Shown one piece after another: positions 35,471-44,364 of a stretch of 64,000 bases of DNA. The notes beneath the pieces are model-generated. The model worked only from the letters and a program-made list of their open reading frames with translations. It had not been told where the DNA came from and did not search any database. A program made the position numbers and the translations under genes. Origin of the DNA: Photobacterium frigidiphilum (GTDB lineage Bacteria; Pseudomonadota; Gammaproteobacteria; Enterobacterales; Vibrionaceae); assembly GCF_003025615.1 (NCBI RefSeq), contig NZ_PYMJ01000003.1, positions 186,001 to 250,000 on the forward strand, written 5' to 3'. How positions within the stretch are numbered: the stretch's first letter is position 1; each line of letters begins with the position of its first letter.

Positions 35471-37099
35471 TTAATTTTGCATTGTAAAAGTACTGAGCTT
35501 TTTATTTAAGTTTTTAGAAATGGTCGTCAGGTTTTCAGATAGTTGGGCGGTTAAGTTTGACTGATTCGTCGCATCTTTGGCTGCGTCGTAAACTGCATTG
35601 ATATTTTTGTTGATTTCATTTGATGTTGTTTGTTGTTCTTCTGCTGCAGCTGCAATTTGGTGGCTCATATTTTGTATAAGATTGACGGCTGTTTTTATGT
35701 CATTAAGTGAATCTTGGGCTGCCTCTGTTTTTTGAACTGCGTTATTTGCGCTTAATAGATTTTGTTCCATTTTCGACACTGCATTGCTGGTTTCAATTTG
35801 GAGTTTCTCTATCATTTCAGAAATCTCACTAGCGCTTCCTTGAGTGCTACTTGCAAGGTTTCGAACCTCTTCTGCAACAACGGCAAAACCTTTGCCTTGT
35901 TCACCAGCACGTGCAGCTTCTATCGCAGCGTTGAGGGCTAAAAGGTTTGTTTGTGTCGCAATACCCTTAATTGTGTCAAGGATGGTGTTGATGTTCTTTG
36001 TCTCTTGGGCGAGAGTGCTGATGACATCTGAGACTTGCGTAATATCATCTGAGAGTACGGTGATATCGTTGTTCATCACTTTGACCACGTTAATACCCGA
36101 ATTACTGTACTCATCGGCTTTTATCGCAGTATCTGCTGCACTGATTGTATTTTGTGCCACCTCTGTCACTGTTGCTGTCATTTCCATCATAGCTGTTGCG
36201 GTAAGCTCAAGCTGTTCGGTTTGCTTCATTGCGCCTTTACTTGTTTGCGATGCAGATGACGCGAGATCGGATGAGGCTGTTAGTAACTCTTTTGTAATGC
36301 TATTTATATCGCTTATAAGTGACCTAAGTTTGTCTAGTGTTTTATTGTAGGATTTGCCTAACTGCGATAATTCATTTTTACCTTGATCGTTAGTGACTTT
36401 ATAAGAAAGATCACCTTGTTCTAACTTCAGCATTCCTTTAACAACGCTTGCAATGTTTGTTCGGATGTATGAAGAGATTAAGTGTGAGGTGAGAAAGCCA
36501 ATAAAGCCAAAAATTAGAATAATAGCAGCGGTGTACATTAGCGTATCGTGTTCTGCATTACTAAATGCTTGCGAACGTTCACTTTTTAGTAGTATTTCAT
36601 CTTTTTTTGCTGCTGAGAGTATCTGTCTGATACTGTCGACATATTGCTTTCCAGTGCCCGAGTTAACATATTCAATGGTATTACCGTTGTTTTTGCTTAA
36701 GTTGATACCCGGTTGTAAAACATTCGTTACCCAACTTTCTAGCTTTGCTTCAATTTCGAGGAATCGTTGAGTTTGGGTTTTGTTGTCTGCGGTTAACGTT
36801 AGTAGGTTTGATAGGGACTGTTTTACAGCTTCAATTCCTCCTTCATAGGGTTCTAAGAATCCGTCATTATTGGTTATCATAAAGCCGCGATAACCCGTTT
36901 CCATATTGACTACGTTTAAAAGGGTATAATCAATTTTATCAATGACTTCATAAGTGTGCTCAACCCATTCGTTCGACGTTTTTGCCCTTTCTGTTGAAAA
37001 ATACAGTATTCCGAAAATGATAGCGAAGGAGATAAGTGGTACAAGAGCTGAAAACGTTAGCATCACTTTGATGGTGAGGTTGTTAAAGTATTTTTGCAT
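35471..37099 (-). CDS. Methyl-accepting chemotaxis protein with CHASE3-like sensor
   Basis: A chemoreceptor of 542 aa. TM1 is at about 10-30. The periplasmic domain carries the CHASE3 pattern [27 protein letters not shown]2 is near 190-208, followed by HAMP ([29 protein letters not shown]) and a signalling domain with the tip [42 protein letters not shown] precedes the ATG. The ligand is unknown; CHASE3 domains are found in kinases and chemoreceptors of many bacteria. Its 3' end faces the yddG-like gene, with 292 empty bases between (no feature seen). Confidence 0.93.
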   Translation of the reverse strand: MQKYFNNLTIKVMLTFSALVPLISFAIIFGILYFSTERAKTSNEWVEHTYEVIDKIDYTLLNVVNMETGYRGFMITNNDGFLEPYEGGIEAVKQSLSNLLTLTADNKTQTQRFLEIEAKLESWVTNVLQPGINLSKNNGNTIEYVNSGTGKQYVDSIRQILSAAKKDEILLKSERSQAFSNAEHDTLMYTAAIILIFGFIGFLTSHLISSYIRTNIASVVKGMLKLEQGDLSYKVTNDQGKNELSQLGKSYNKTLDKLRSLISDINSITKELLTASSDLASSASQTSKGAMKQTEQLELTATAMMEMTATVTEVAQNTISAADTAIKADEYSNSGINVVKVMNNDITVLSDDITQVSDVISTLAQETKNINTILDTIKGIATQTNLLALNAAIEAARAGEQGKGFAVVAEEVRNLASSTQGSASEISEMIEKLQIETSNAVSKMEQNLLSANNAVQKTEAAQDSLNDIKTAVNLIQNMSHQIAAAAEEQQTTSNEINKNINAVYDAAKDATNQSNLTAQLSENLTTISKNLNKKLSTFTMQN

Positions 37100-37234
37100 A
37101 AGATCCCTCTTTTGCCTTGGAAGTTATTCTTACTCTAGGTTAGATATAGGCAAATGCAAAAATAAAGACTGGTTTTCTAGACAGTGCTCTCGGTGTTGCA
37201 TAGGCTGGGTTCTTGTTTATTAAACAAATACAAT

Positions 37235-37288
37235 AAAGCACCCAATCATCCTTGTTTTTATTAGAGTAACAAGGCTATAAGGTGCTTT
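37235..37288 (-). terminator. Nested inverted repeat ending the efflux operon
   Basis: AAAGCACC (37235-37242) pairs with GGTGCTTT (37281-37288), and inside it CCTTGTT (37250-37256) pairs with AACAAGG (37268-37274). On the minus strand the base is followed by TTTATTG. It lies 37 bases beyond the ABC ATPase stop. Confidence 0.65.
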
Positions 37289-37324
37289 ACGTTTTCAGAC
37301 GTTTTTACTGTGTGTAAAGCCTCC

Positions 37325-38032
37325 TTAGTTAAGTTTTTCGTCACTCACCACTTTCCCATCTTTTATACTAAGAATACGCTTAGTACGTCGTGCTAGGGCA
37401 TTATCGTGAGTCACAATAATTAAGGTACATCCTTCTTGGTGTAACTCATTAAATAGCATTTCAATCTCGGCGCCTGATTTTGAATCCAAAGCCCCTGTGG
37501 GTTCATCTGCCAGTATGATTTGCGGGTCGTTAACGAGGGCACGAGCGATAGCAACCCGTTGTTTTTGACCTCCAGAAAGCTGATTGGGCTTGTGGTTCAT
37601 ACGGTCGCCCAATCCTACGCGTTTTAACAGTTCAGCCGCTTTTGCTCGGCGTGTTTTTGAATTTACGCCAGCATAGACCAGTGGTAGTGCGACATTTTCT
37701 AAAGCTGTGGCGTATTCCAGTAAATTAAAACTTTGGAATACGAAACCAATTTTACTGTTACGAATAGCAGAGAGTTGCGTGCTGCTTAGGGCCGATACAT
37801 CGCTATTGTCTAATTGATAATTACCCGAAGTCGGTTTATCTAAACATCCGAGTACATTCATAAGTGTCGACTTCCCCGACCCCGATGGCCCGAGTATTGA
37901 TAAGAATTCACCGTTATGAATGGTGAGGTCAACACCATCGAGTGCGTAAACCTCTTCATCCCCATTTTTATAGTGCTTGCTAATGCCGTTAAGCTGAACG
38001 AGAGGCTTGGTGTATGTCGAAATAGGGTTCAT
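37325..38032 (-). CDS. ABC transporter ATPase (MacB/LolD type)
   Basis: A cytoplasmic ATPase of 235 aa energising the two permeases upstream. Walker A is GPSGSGKST, the Q-loop has FVFQSFNLLEYATALENV (typical of MacB/LolD), the signature is LSGGQKQRVAIARAL, Walker B is QIILADEPTGALDS, and the switch His is in LIIVTHDNALAR. It is last in the five-gene operon (HlyD-TolC-permease-permease-ATPase), 6 bases after the second permease. The MacB-type pump exports peptides, macrolides or other virulence or signalling molecules; the cargo is unknown. Confidence 0.92.
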   Translation of the reverse strand: MNPISTYTKPLVQLNGISKHYKNGDEEVYALDGVDLTIHNGEFLSILGPSGSGKSTLMNVLGCLDKPTSGNYQLDNSDVSALSSTQLSAIRNSKIGFVFQSFNLLEYATALENVALPLVYAGVNSKTRRAKAAELLKRVGLGDRMNHKPNQLSGGQKQRVAIARALVNDPQIILADEPTGALDSKSGAEIEMLFNELHQEGCTLIIVTHDNALARRTKRILSIKDGKVVSDEKLN

Positions 38033-38038
38033 GAATGC

Positions 38039-39319
38039 TTACTCACTTTGCAATGCTTCTAATGGTGTAATACTGGCGGCGTGACGAGTGGGAAACCATG
38101 CTGCTGCGATACCAACAATACTTAATGCCAAGATAACGAGGCTAACGATAGTGAATGATAATTCAGGGGTAGGCTGTCCGAGATAATCATATAATCCATT
38201 ACCTTGAATGGGGATGTTTTGCAGTAGGCTTACTAAGCCGTATGTTAGCCCTAGTCCAATCAGACCACCGACAGCGATGGTGATAAAAGCTTGAGTTAAA
38301 TAGTGTAATTTGATGTCGTTAGGTGTTGCCCCAACCGCCATTCTTACCCCGATGTCACGGGTGGCTCGCTTTACGGTGGCGTACATCACGTTGGCTATGC
38401 CAATACCAGCAACTGCCAATGTGACGAGCCCAATAATGCCTAAAAAGCTTTGCAACCCGATTAAAAATTGGCGCATGGTTTTTTGTCTTAATAACATGTC
38501 TTGCGTTTGAACAAGCTGTTCATCATCCATGCTTGCGCCATATTTTCGAGCAATAACTTGTTTAGCCATAGTGGCAACTTTCTCACGATCTACGCCTTGA
38601 ACTGGCTGAATATTAATTGCACCAATGGGTGAGTTAGCATTGAAGCGTGACCATGTTGTAAAGGGGACGAAAATAGCAAAATCAATCGGTGTGCCATTTT
38701 CTATATTGGAGGTATTAGGCTTTAGTACCCCAATAACGGTGAAATTTTCTTCGCCGACCTTCACTTGCTTTCCGATAGGGGAGGTCGTTAAGTCGGGGAT
38801 GTTATCCCAATCGAAGTCATCATCTTCATTGAATAGACTGACTGCCGCATTGTGACCGAGAGCAATGACTTTACGTTGTTCTTTCATATCTAAAGGATTG
38901 AACCAACGACCGCCAGAGGCGATTTCTAAACCCGTCAATGCTTGGTATTGAGGATAAACGGCTAAGGGTTGCTGCCATGTACCGTTATCGTTATACCTAA
39001 CATCTTCTGCCCATGTGGCACTTGGCTCTGCGGATTCAATTGAAGGTAGTGCGCGTAGTACATCTACATCATCCGGTTTAAGGTTGAGCTGTTTCCCTTT
39101 TGAAAATTGGCCATAATCTTTCGTCGCAAAACCACCCGTTAACATGATCAGATTACCGTTACCATTGCTGGTGGTGCGAATAAGCCCTTGACGCAAACCT
39201 TCACCAATGGCGAGCATAGATGCGATAGAAACTGTCGCCCACACAATGGCTAAAATCGTTAGCCCTAGGCGCATTTTCTCTGCGGTCATTTCGTGTATTA
39301 TTTGTCGTAATGGCAGCAT
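38039..39319 (-). CDS. MacB-like ABC transporter permease (second)
   Basis: A FtsX/MacB-type permease of 426 aa. It has one N-terminal membrane segment (LGLTILAIVWATVSIASMLAIGEGLRQG), a large periplasmic domain of about 230 residues, and three C-terminal segments with the family motif VMYATVKRATRDIGVRMAVGATPNDIKLHYL. The start at 39319 is supported by GAGGG and begins right after the previous stop; an alternative at 39334 would overlap it. It shares topology with the preceding permease, so the exporter is probably a heterodimer sharing one ATPase. Confidence 0.9.
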   Translation of the reverse strand: MLPLRQIIHEMTAEKMRLGLTILAIVWATVSIASMLAIGEGLRQGLIRTTSNGNGNLIMLTGGFATKDYGQFSKGKQLNLKPDDVDVLRALPSIESAEPSATWAEDVRYNDNGTWQQPLAVYPQYQALTGLEIASGGRWFNPLDMKEQRKVIALGHNAAVSLFNEDDDFDWDNIPDLTTSPIGKQVKVGEENFTVIGVLKPNTSNIENGTPIDFAIFVPFTTWSRFNANSPIGAINIQPVQGVDREKVATMAKQVIARKYGASMDDEQLVQTQDMLLRQKTMRQFLIGLQSFLGIIGLVTLAVAGIGIANVMYATVKRATRDIGVRMAVGATPNDIKLHYLTQAFITIAVGGLIGLGLTYGLVSLLQNIPIQGNGLYDYLGQPTPELSFTIVSLVILALSIVGIAAAWFPTRHAASITPLEALQSE

Positions 39320-39320
39320 G

Positions 39321-40538
39321 TTATGCCCTCGCACTTAACGCGATAACAGGCGTAAGGTTCGATGCACGGCGTGCCGGAAAGAAAGAGGCTAATAGCGCTA
39401 AAATAGCGGTAACAAACAATGCCATCATGATAGCATCTAGGGTCATTGTCGGGCTGCCAAGCCATTCTGGTAATCCTATCTGATTCATGAGTGTAACTAC
39501 CCCATAAGAGATGCTAACGCCGAGTAAGGTGCCCATTGCGACTAAGATTCCACCCTCAAGTAGAAATTGCACCAGAATATTATTGGGAGTAGCCCCAATG
39601 GCCAGCCTTACGCCGATTTCACGTGTGCGCTCTGTAACCGATAAAAACATGATATTGGCGACACCTAAGGCACCAACCGCTAAGGTCATTGCCCCACTTG
39701 CCCCAAGAAACATTTGAATACCACGTAGCAAAGCGGTAAAAAATTTCGCGTCTTGGCTAAAGTCAGGTAACCAAACCGCTCGTTTATCTGTTGGGTCAAA
39801 ATGTTTTTGGTTAGCAAAGAATGACAATAGGTTTTGGCGAAGAATAACGCCTGAAATACCTTCCGCTGGCGTTACCATAATTTGACTGGGTTTATCGTTC
39901 CATAGATCAGAGAAAGTAGTATTGGGAATGATCACTTGATTATCTTCCCGCCCCATTGAAATGCCTCCTTCACTTTGTTGAGTAATGCCAGAGACTAAGA
40001 AAGGGATGCCACTAACCCTTAACTTGTCACCCAGGGCTAGATTGCCTTGTTTTGCCAACTGCCAACCGATGATGGCAATGCGGTTATGGTTGTTAAGGTC
40101 ACTCTGGTTGATGTTACGCGACCCTAGTACGAGTTTGACTTTACGCATATCAACATAGTGATTATCAACACCACGCACATAACCGGGTAAAGTATGCCCA
40201 GTGATGTCTGTGACGCTGGCATCCCATTTCCGGTATAACACCGATACTGTTTTGATCGCAGATTGTTTTTCTAATAATCGGAATTCAGGTTCTGTGAGTG
40301 TGATCTGGCGCCGTGCAGGTAACCCTTGCCAAGGCTTGCTGGTCATTTCTGGCACGGCTAGCTGTGTGTCACTCATTAATAATGAAAATGACTTAGCGTT
40401 TACCTGATAAAAGCCTTCACCTAATGCCATTAGTACTAAGACAGAAACGATTCCCCATACAATCGCAATAATGGCAAGTAGACTGCGAAGCCGGTGGGCA
40501 AATAGCATCTGCACAATTTGCTGTAACATTGGCATCAT
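39321..40538 (-). CDS. MacB-like ABC transporter permease (first)
   Basis: A 405-aa permease with the same plan as its neighbour: an N-terminal segment (RLRSLLAIIAIVWGIVSVLVLMAL), a periplasmic MacB core domain of about 230 residues, and three C-terminal segments with IMFLSVTERTREIGVRLAIGATPNNILVQFL. It overlaps the TolC gene by 4 bases. Two different permease subunits with one ATPase suggest a heterodimeric tripartite exporter, unlike E. coli MacB, where permease and ATPase are fused in one homodimer chain. Confidence 0.9.
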   Translation of the reverse strand: MMPMLQQIVQMLFAHRLRSLLAIIAIVWGIVSVLVLMALGEGFYQVNAKSFSLLMSDTQLAVPEMTSKPWQGLPARRQITLTEPEFRLLEKQSAIKTVSVLYRKWDASVTDITGHTLPGYVRGVDNHYVDMRKVKLVLGSRNINQSDLNNHNRIAIIGWQLAKQGNLALGDKLRVSGIPFLVSGITQQSEGGISMGREDNQVIIPNTTFSDLWNDKPSQIMVTPAEGISGVILRQNLLSFFANQKHFDPTDKRAVWLPDFSQDAKFFTALLRGIQMFLGASGAMTLAVGALGVANIMFLSVTERTREIGVRLAIGATPNNILVQFLLEGGILVAMGTLLGVSISYGVVTLMNQIGLPEWLGSPTMTLDAIMMALFVTAILALLASFFPARRASNLTPVIALSARA

Positions 40539-41872
40539 GCTGCAAGCGCTCTTGATATTTGTTTGATTGTTTCATCATCCAGTTTCCCTACCGATTTCAA
40601 TAATGACACGCGGTGCTGCCAGTATTGATAAAGCAATGATTGTAGGCTGTTTTTACTGATGAATAGATTATTATGCGCCGTTATAATATCGCTTGCATCT
40701 ACTAAACCTGCGTCATAAACGGTTTGCTTACTCTTTAAGGCTCTTTCACGTGATGCGACTTGTTGTTGTGCTATTTCTACGCGCTGCCAGTCGAGCTGTA
40801 TTTGAGTAAAGCGACTCTGGATGGTTTGCTTTATATTGATTTCGACAATGCGTATATCTTGCTTGGCTTGGTTAAGCGTTAAGCTTGAACGATCGACACT
40901 TGCACGTGTTGAACCATTTAAATCGATAGGAATATTTAATTTAATGTTAGCACTTAAATCGTCACGGTTACGGCGGTCGTTATCGCTGTAATTAATAGAA
41001 CCTGCAACGGTTGGGTAGTATCCGGATTTTGCTTGGTCATATTGGAATTGGTTAGCTTTCAATGTTTGTTGGGCAGCCAGTAATTCGGGGCTGTTATTGC
41101 GAGCAAGTGCTAACCATTCTTTCTCGCTATTCACTTGCATTACAGGTTGTTTCAGAGATGTTGTACTTATTTCATTGATCGAGTTGGGTACTTGATTGAT
41201 TAAAGCGGTTAACGCGGCTTGTAATGTATCGATATCAGATTGGTTTTGCAGTATTAACGCTTGTTCATCAACATGATTCGCTCGCATATCTTCTACTTCG
41301 GTAATCATGATACTGCCGGCAGCATAGCGTTGTTCAGTGATAGTGAGCATTTTTTGCCCTTCATCAAGTTTCTGCTGTGCTAAGCGTAAATCTCCATTCG
41401 CTTTCGCTAAATTGAGGTAAGCGGTGATCAACTTTTCGGCAAGGTCGTTGTGAGCTTGGCGCTCTTGTAGTTGTGAAGACACATAAAAAGCTTCTGAGGC
41501 ATTTAAGCCCGACCACTTAGCACTGTCCCAAATGGTTTGGCTTAACCCCACCGAGTAACCATTGGTGTTTTTGCCATCATCATTCCAACTTGAAGTTGCA
41601 CTCGCGTTCAGGCCGGGCAGCAAATCGCTTCGGCTTGAACGAATATTCGTTTCACTAATTTGAGTATCAATTTGTGCTTTTTGGTAACTAGGGTCGAAGG
41701 CTTTAGAGGCTTCCCATGCTTGTTCAATTGTAATGGCATACGTGGGAGTTGCCATGCCAATAAGAAATACACCGCCTACAATTCGATAAGACTTTTGTAA
41801 GAGTATAGCTACGCGTTGCAACCGTCTATTTCTAGGTGCTACACCAACAGTTGCTTGTATCAACTTAAGCAT
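40535..41872 (-). CDS. TolC-family outer-membrane channel
   Basis: An outer-membrane exit duct of 445 aa. The N-terminus looks like a signal peptide after a basic stretch (SYRIVGGVFLIGMATPTYA). The body is a long alpha-helical repeat with duplicated TolC-like blocks (EQAWEASKAFDPSYQKAQIDTQISE and ARNNSPELLAAQQTLKANQFQ). It overlaps the upstream HlyD gene by 8 bases and the first permease gene by 4, showing tight co-expression. It is the dedicated channel for this pump. Confidence 0.87.
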   Translation of the reverse strand: MLKLIQATVGVAPRNRRLQRVAILLQKSYRIVGGVFLIGMATPTYAITIEQAWEASKAFDPSYQKAQIDTQISETNIRSSRSDLLPGLNASATSSWNDDGKNTNGYSVGLSQTIWDSAKWSGLNASEAFYVSSQLQERQAHNDLAEKLITAYLNLAKANGDLRLAQQKLDEGQKMLTITEQRYAAGSIMITEVEDMRANHVDEQALILQNQSDIDTLQAALTALINQVPNSINEISTTSLKQPVMQVNSEKEWLALARNNSPELLAAQQTLKANQFQYDQAKSGYYPTVAGSINYSDNDRRNRDDLSANIKLNIPIDLNGSTRASVDRSSLTLNQAKQDIRIVEINIKQTIQSRFTQIQLDWQRVEIAQQQVASRERALKSKQTVYDAGLVDASDIITAHNNLFISKNSLQSLLYQYWQHRVSLLKSVGKLDDETIKQISRALAA

Positions 41873-43004
41873 TGGGTGCTGCTCCCATCATGCTGAAATC
41901 AACAATTTCCTCGCCCTGTTTTAAACCAGAAAGTACTTCAACATTGATACCATCAGACAAGCCTAATTTCACTGGTGCGGTATGGAAGCCCTGTTCTGAT
42001 TCATCAGGGATCAATACTTCAGGGTTATTGTCTGTAAATTGTAAAGCGCGTTCTGGAATTGTCGTGATTTTGTCAGCTTTTTTGAGAGTGATTTGCGCGG
42101 TTGCAGAAAAACCAGAGCGGATAGTTAGGCCTTCTGGAAACTGAATTTTATTTACTTCAACTTGGAAGCCATTATCAAAACTGCGCTGTGCTGTTGTGGT
42201 TTCTTGCGCTGAATTTAGCTTTTCAGATTGCACTGCAACTTTGCTTAACACACCGGTAATTTCTATTTCTGGGTAAGGGGCTAATGTCATGGTAACGGGC
42301 ATACCAACGTGTAATTGCGCTGCGTCATGTTCGCTTACACTACCTTTAAATATCATGTTGTTCATGTTGGCTAGCGACATCATCTGTGTGGCAGATTGAT
42401 TTGATTCTGTTGAAATAATGGGTTCGCCAACTTCAACATTTAGACTCAATACTGTGCCGGTAATCGGCGCAACAATGGTCGAGGTCAGGATTGATTCTCC
42501 CACCGATGATTCGCCACTTCGGATCAGGTCTAAGTTCTGCTGTTTTTGCTGTAGGTTGGCATTATTTTGGCGTACATCGGCTTTTGCCTGAATATAGTCA
42601 CCATAGTTTTTGGGTATAACTTGATTTTTGACTAGGCGTTCAAGGTTTGCGAGCTTTTGTTTAGACGATTCCAATTGTGCCTGGCTCGACATTAATTCTG
42701 TAATGGCTTGTGTTAATCGTTGTGGTGTTGGGTTTGGACGTATTTTAATCAGCGGGGTGCCTGCTTCAACTTCTTCGCCAACATGATGAAAAATCTCGCC
42801 TACAATCCCTTCAATTTGGGATTTAATTTGAACTGAATGTGCAGGAACAATCTGCCCAACTGCGATTGCTTGTTTTTCGATTGTACCTATTTCAGCAGTG
42901 ATAAGAGGCAGTGATAGTGTATCGCTATCTTTGGTGCTGAAGTAATATCCAGCACCTACCGTGATCGCTGTTGTAATAGCAGCCGCAATCCAGCGTTTTT
43001 TCAT
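41865..43004 (-). CDS. HlyD/MacA-family periplasmic adaptor
   Basis: A 379-aa membrane fusion protein anchored by an N-terminal segment (WIAAAITTAITVGAGYYFST). It has the lipoyl half-motif near GQIVPAHSVQIKSQIEGIVGEIFHHVGEEVEAGTPLIKI, a helical hairpin (about 95-165) and the second lipoyl half ILTSTIVAPITGTVLSLNVEVGEPIISTE. It is the first gene of the efflux operon and bridges the inner-membrane ABC complex to TolC. There is an upstream gap of 286 bases to the next gene. Confidence 0.9.
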   Translation of the reverse strand: MKKRWIAAAITTAITVGAGYYFSTKDSDTLSLPLITAEIGTIEKQAIAVGQIVPAHSVQIKSQIEGIVGEIFHHVGEEVEAGTPLIKIRPNPTPQRLTQAITELMSSQAQLESSKQKLANLERLVKNQVIPKNYGDYIQAKADVRQNNANLQQKQQNLDLIRSGESSVGESILTSTIVAPITGTVLSLNVEVGEPIISTESNQSATQMMSLANMNNMIFKGSVSEHDAAQLHVGMPVTMTLAPYPEIEITGVLSKVAVQSEKLNSAQETTTAQRSFDNGFQVEVNKIQFPEGLTIRSGFSATAQITLKKADKITTIPERALQFTDNNPEVLIPDESEQGFHTAPVKLGLSDGINVEVLSGLKQGEEIVDFSMMGAAPNA

Positions 43005-43237
43005 ATAATTATCCGTTTAAAGGTGAGTATTTGTTTGGTTATTGGGATATCAGACTTTAGTGCCTGATTAAAGTTCATATCAATAATACATCGTACAATA
43101 ATAACTGTCATGTATGAATGTAAAAAAATGATGTAATAGTATTATTGTTAAGTAAATGGTCAGAAACTTTAACCATCAAGGATGAGCAGATATTTGTCTC
43201 GATTGGTATTGAGGTAGCTTGTCTATAAGATGAATTA

Positions 43238-43254
43238 CGCCCCAGATAGGGGCG
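43238..43254. terminator. GC-rich hairpin after afuC
   Basis: CGCCCC agata GGGGCG is a perfect stem lying 37 bases past the afuC stop. Nearby AT runs (43268-43293) form a second weak dyad. It probably ends the afu transcript, but the T tract is poor. A degenerate half of the dispersed palindrome (TTGAGGTAGCTTG) lies at about 43209-43221. Confidence 0.45.
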
Positions 43255-43290
43255 CAGAATAATGTTGCTTTTTATCGTGTTAAAAAAAGC

Positions 43291-44346
43291 TTACGCATCA
43301 AAAGGTAATAAGAATATTCCTGTAGGGTTAATCGTTAAATAAGCATGGTCAGATAAATTGGCATCAAATTGTGACGAGTTTAGTTGCAGCAATAATTCTT
43401 GATCATGCCATGTTACGGCAACTTCGTACATTGAACCCATGTACACCACATTATTAACAATGCATTGTTGGCTAGGCTCGCCCTCGCTGGTTAATAAAAT
43501 AGCTTCAGGCCTTACTCCTATTTGATAATCACCTTCAGCTTTGCCTTGAACCACGTCTGGATCGGCTGGAATGCAGTAACCGTTGATGTTTAATTGTCCA
43601 CCGTCATAACGGCCCGTAAAAATGTTCGCATCACCCATGAAGTTTGCCATGAACATTGATGAGGGTGTTTTGTATAAATCATCCGGAGAACCTTGCTGCA
43701 TGATCTCGCCGTCTTTCATTACGATAACGGTATCAGATACAGCGAAAGCTTCTGTTTGATCATGCGTTACGTATAAAGAGGTAATATTGAAACGCTGCTG
43801 AAGATCGCGGATTGTCTCGCGCATACTTCGGCGTAAATTTGCGTCAAGGTTACTTAATGGTTCATCAAATAGCAGTACTTTAGGTTTTAAAACCAAAGCG
43901 CGCGCCAGTGCAATACGCTGTTGTTGACCACCAGAAATTTGGTCGACAAATCGATTTCCCATACCTGATAGATCGACCAGCTTTAACGCATCATCAACGC
44001 GTTGTTTAATTTCTGCGGCTGGTAATTTCAGCATTTTTAAGCCGTAGCCAACATTGTCATGTAATGATAAATGAGGAAATAAGGCATAAGATTGGAATAC
44101 CATACAAATATCGCGTTGCTGGATTGAGGTATTTGTTACGTCTTCGCCATCAATGAATATTTGCCCGCTGGTGGGTTTTTCTAACCCTGCTACTAAGCGT
44201 AAAACCGTGGTTTTGCCACAACCAGATGGACCAAGTAGCGTGACTAAGCTGCCTTGTTTAATCTCAAGATCAAGGTTGCCAATAACAGTATTGTCACCAA
44301 AGCGTTTGCAGACATTTTTTAGAACTACAAAGTTGTCGTTTTCCAT
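43291..44346 (-). CDS. afuC: ABC transporter ATPase AfuC (sugar-phosphate uptake)
   Basis: A cytoplasmic ATPase of 351 aa. Walker A is [23 protein letters not shown], the Q-loop is [16 protein letters not shown], the signature is [15 protein letters not shown], and Walker B is [18 protein letters not shown]-terminal TOBE-like regulatory domain carries [15 protein letters not shown]. This is the FbpC/PotA-like group, often labelled ferric-iron transport. The start at 44346 has GGAG upstream. It is the last gene of afuA-afuB-afuC. Given the neighbouring uhpABC genes and the binding-protein residues, sugar phosphate rather than iron is the likely cargo. Confidence 0.87.
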   Translation of the reverse strand: MENDNFVVLKNVCKRFGDNTVIGNLDLEIKQGSLVTLLGPSGCGKTTVLRLVAGLEKPTSGQIFIDGEDVTNTSIQQRDICMVFQSYALFPHLSLHDNVGYGLKMLKLPAAEIKQRVDDALKLVDLSGMGNRFVDQISGGQQQRIALARALVLKPKVLLFDEPLSNLDANLRRSMRETIRDLQQRFNITSLYVTHDQTEAFAVSDTVIVMKDGEIMQQGSPDDLYKTPSSMFMANFMGDANIFTGRYDGGQLNINGYCIPADPDVVQGKAEGDYQIGVRPEAILLTSEGEPSQQCIVNNVVYMGSMYEVAVTWHDQELLLQLNSSQFDANLSDHAYLTINPTGIFLLPFDA

Positions 44347-44364
44347 AATTATTATCTCCAATCG

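Noticed and set aside
43201-43228. Further copy of the dispersed palindrome
   Set aside because: Only one degenerate arm (TTGAGGTAGCTTG) remains, with no partner arm, so it is not called as an element.
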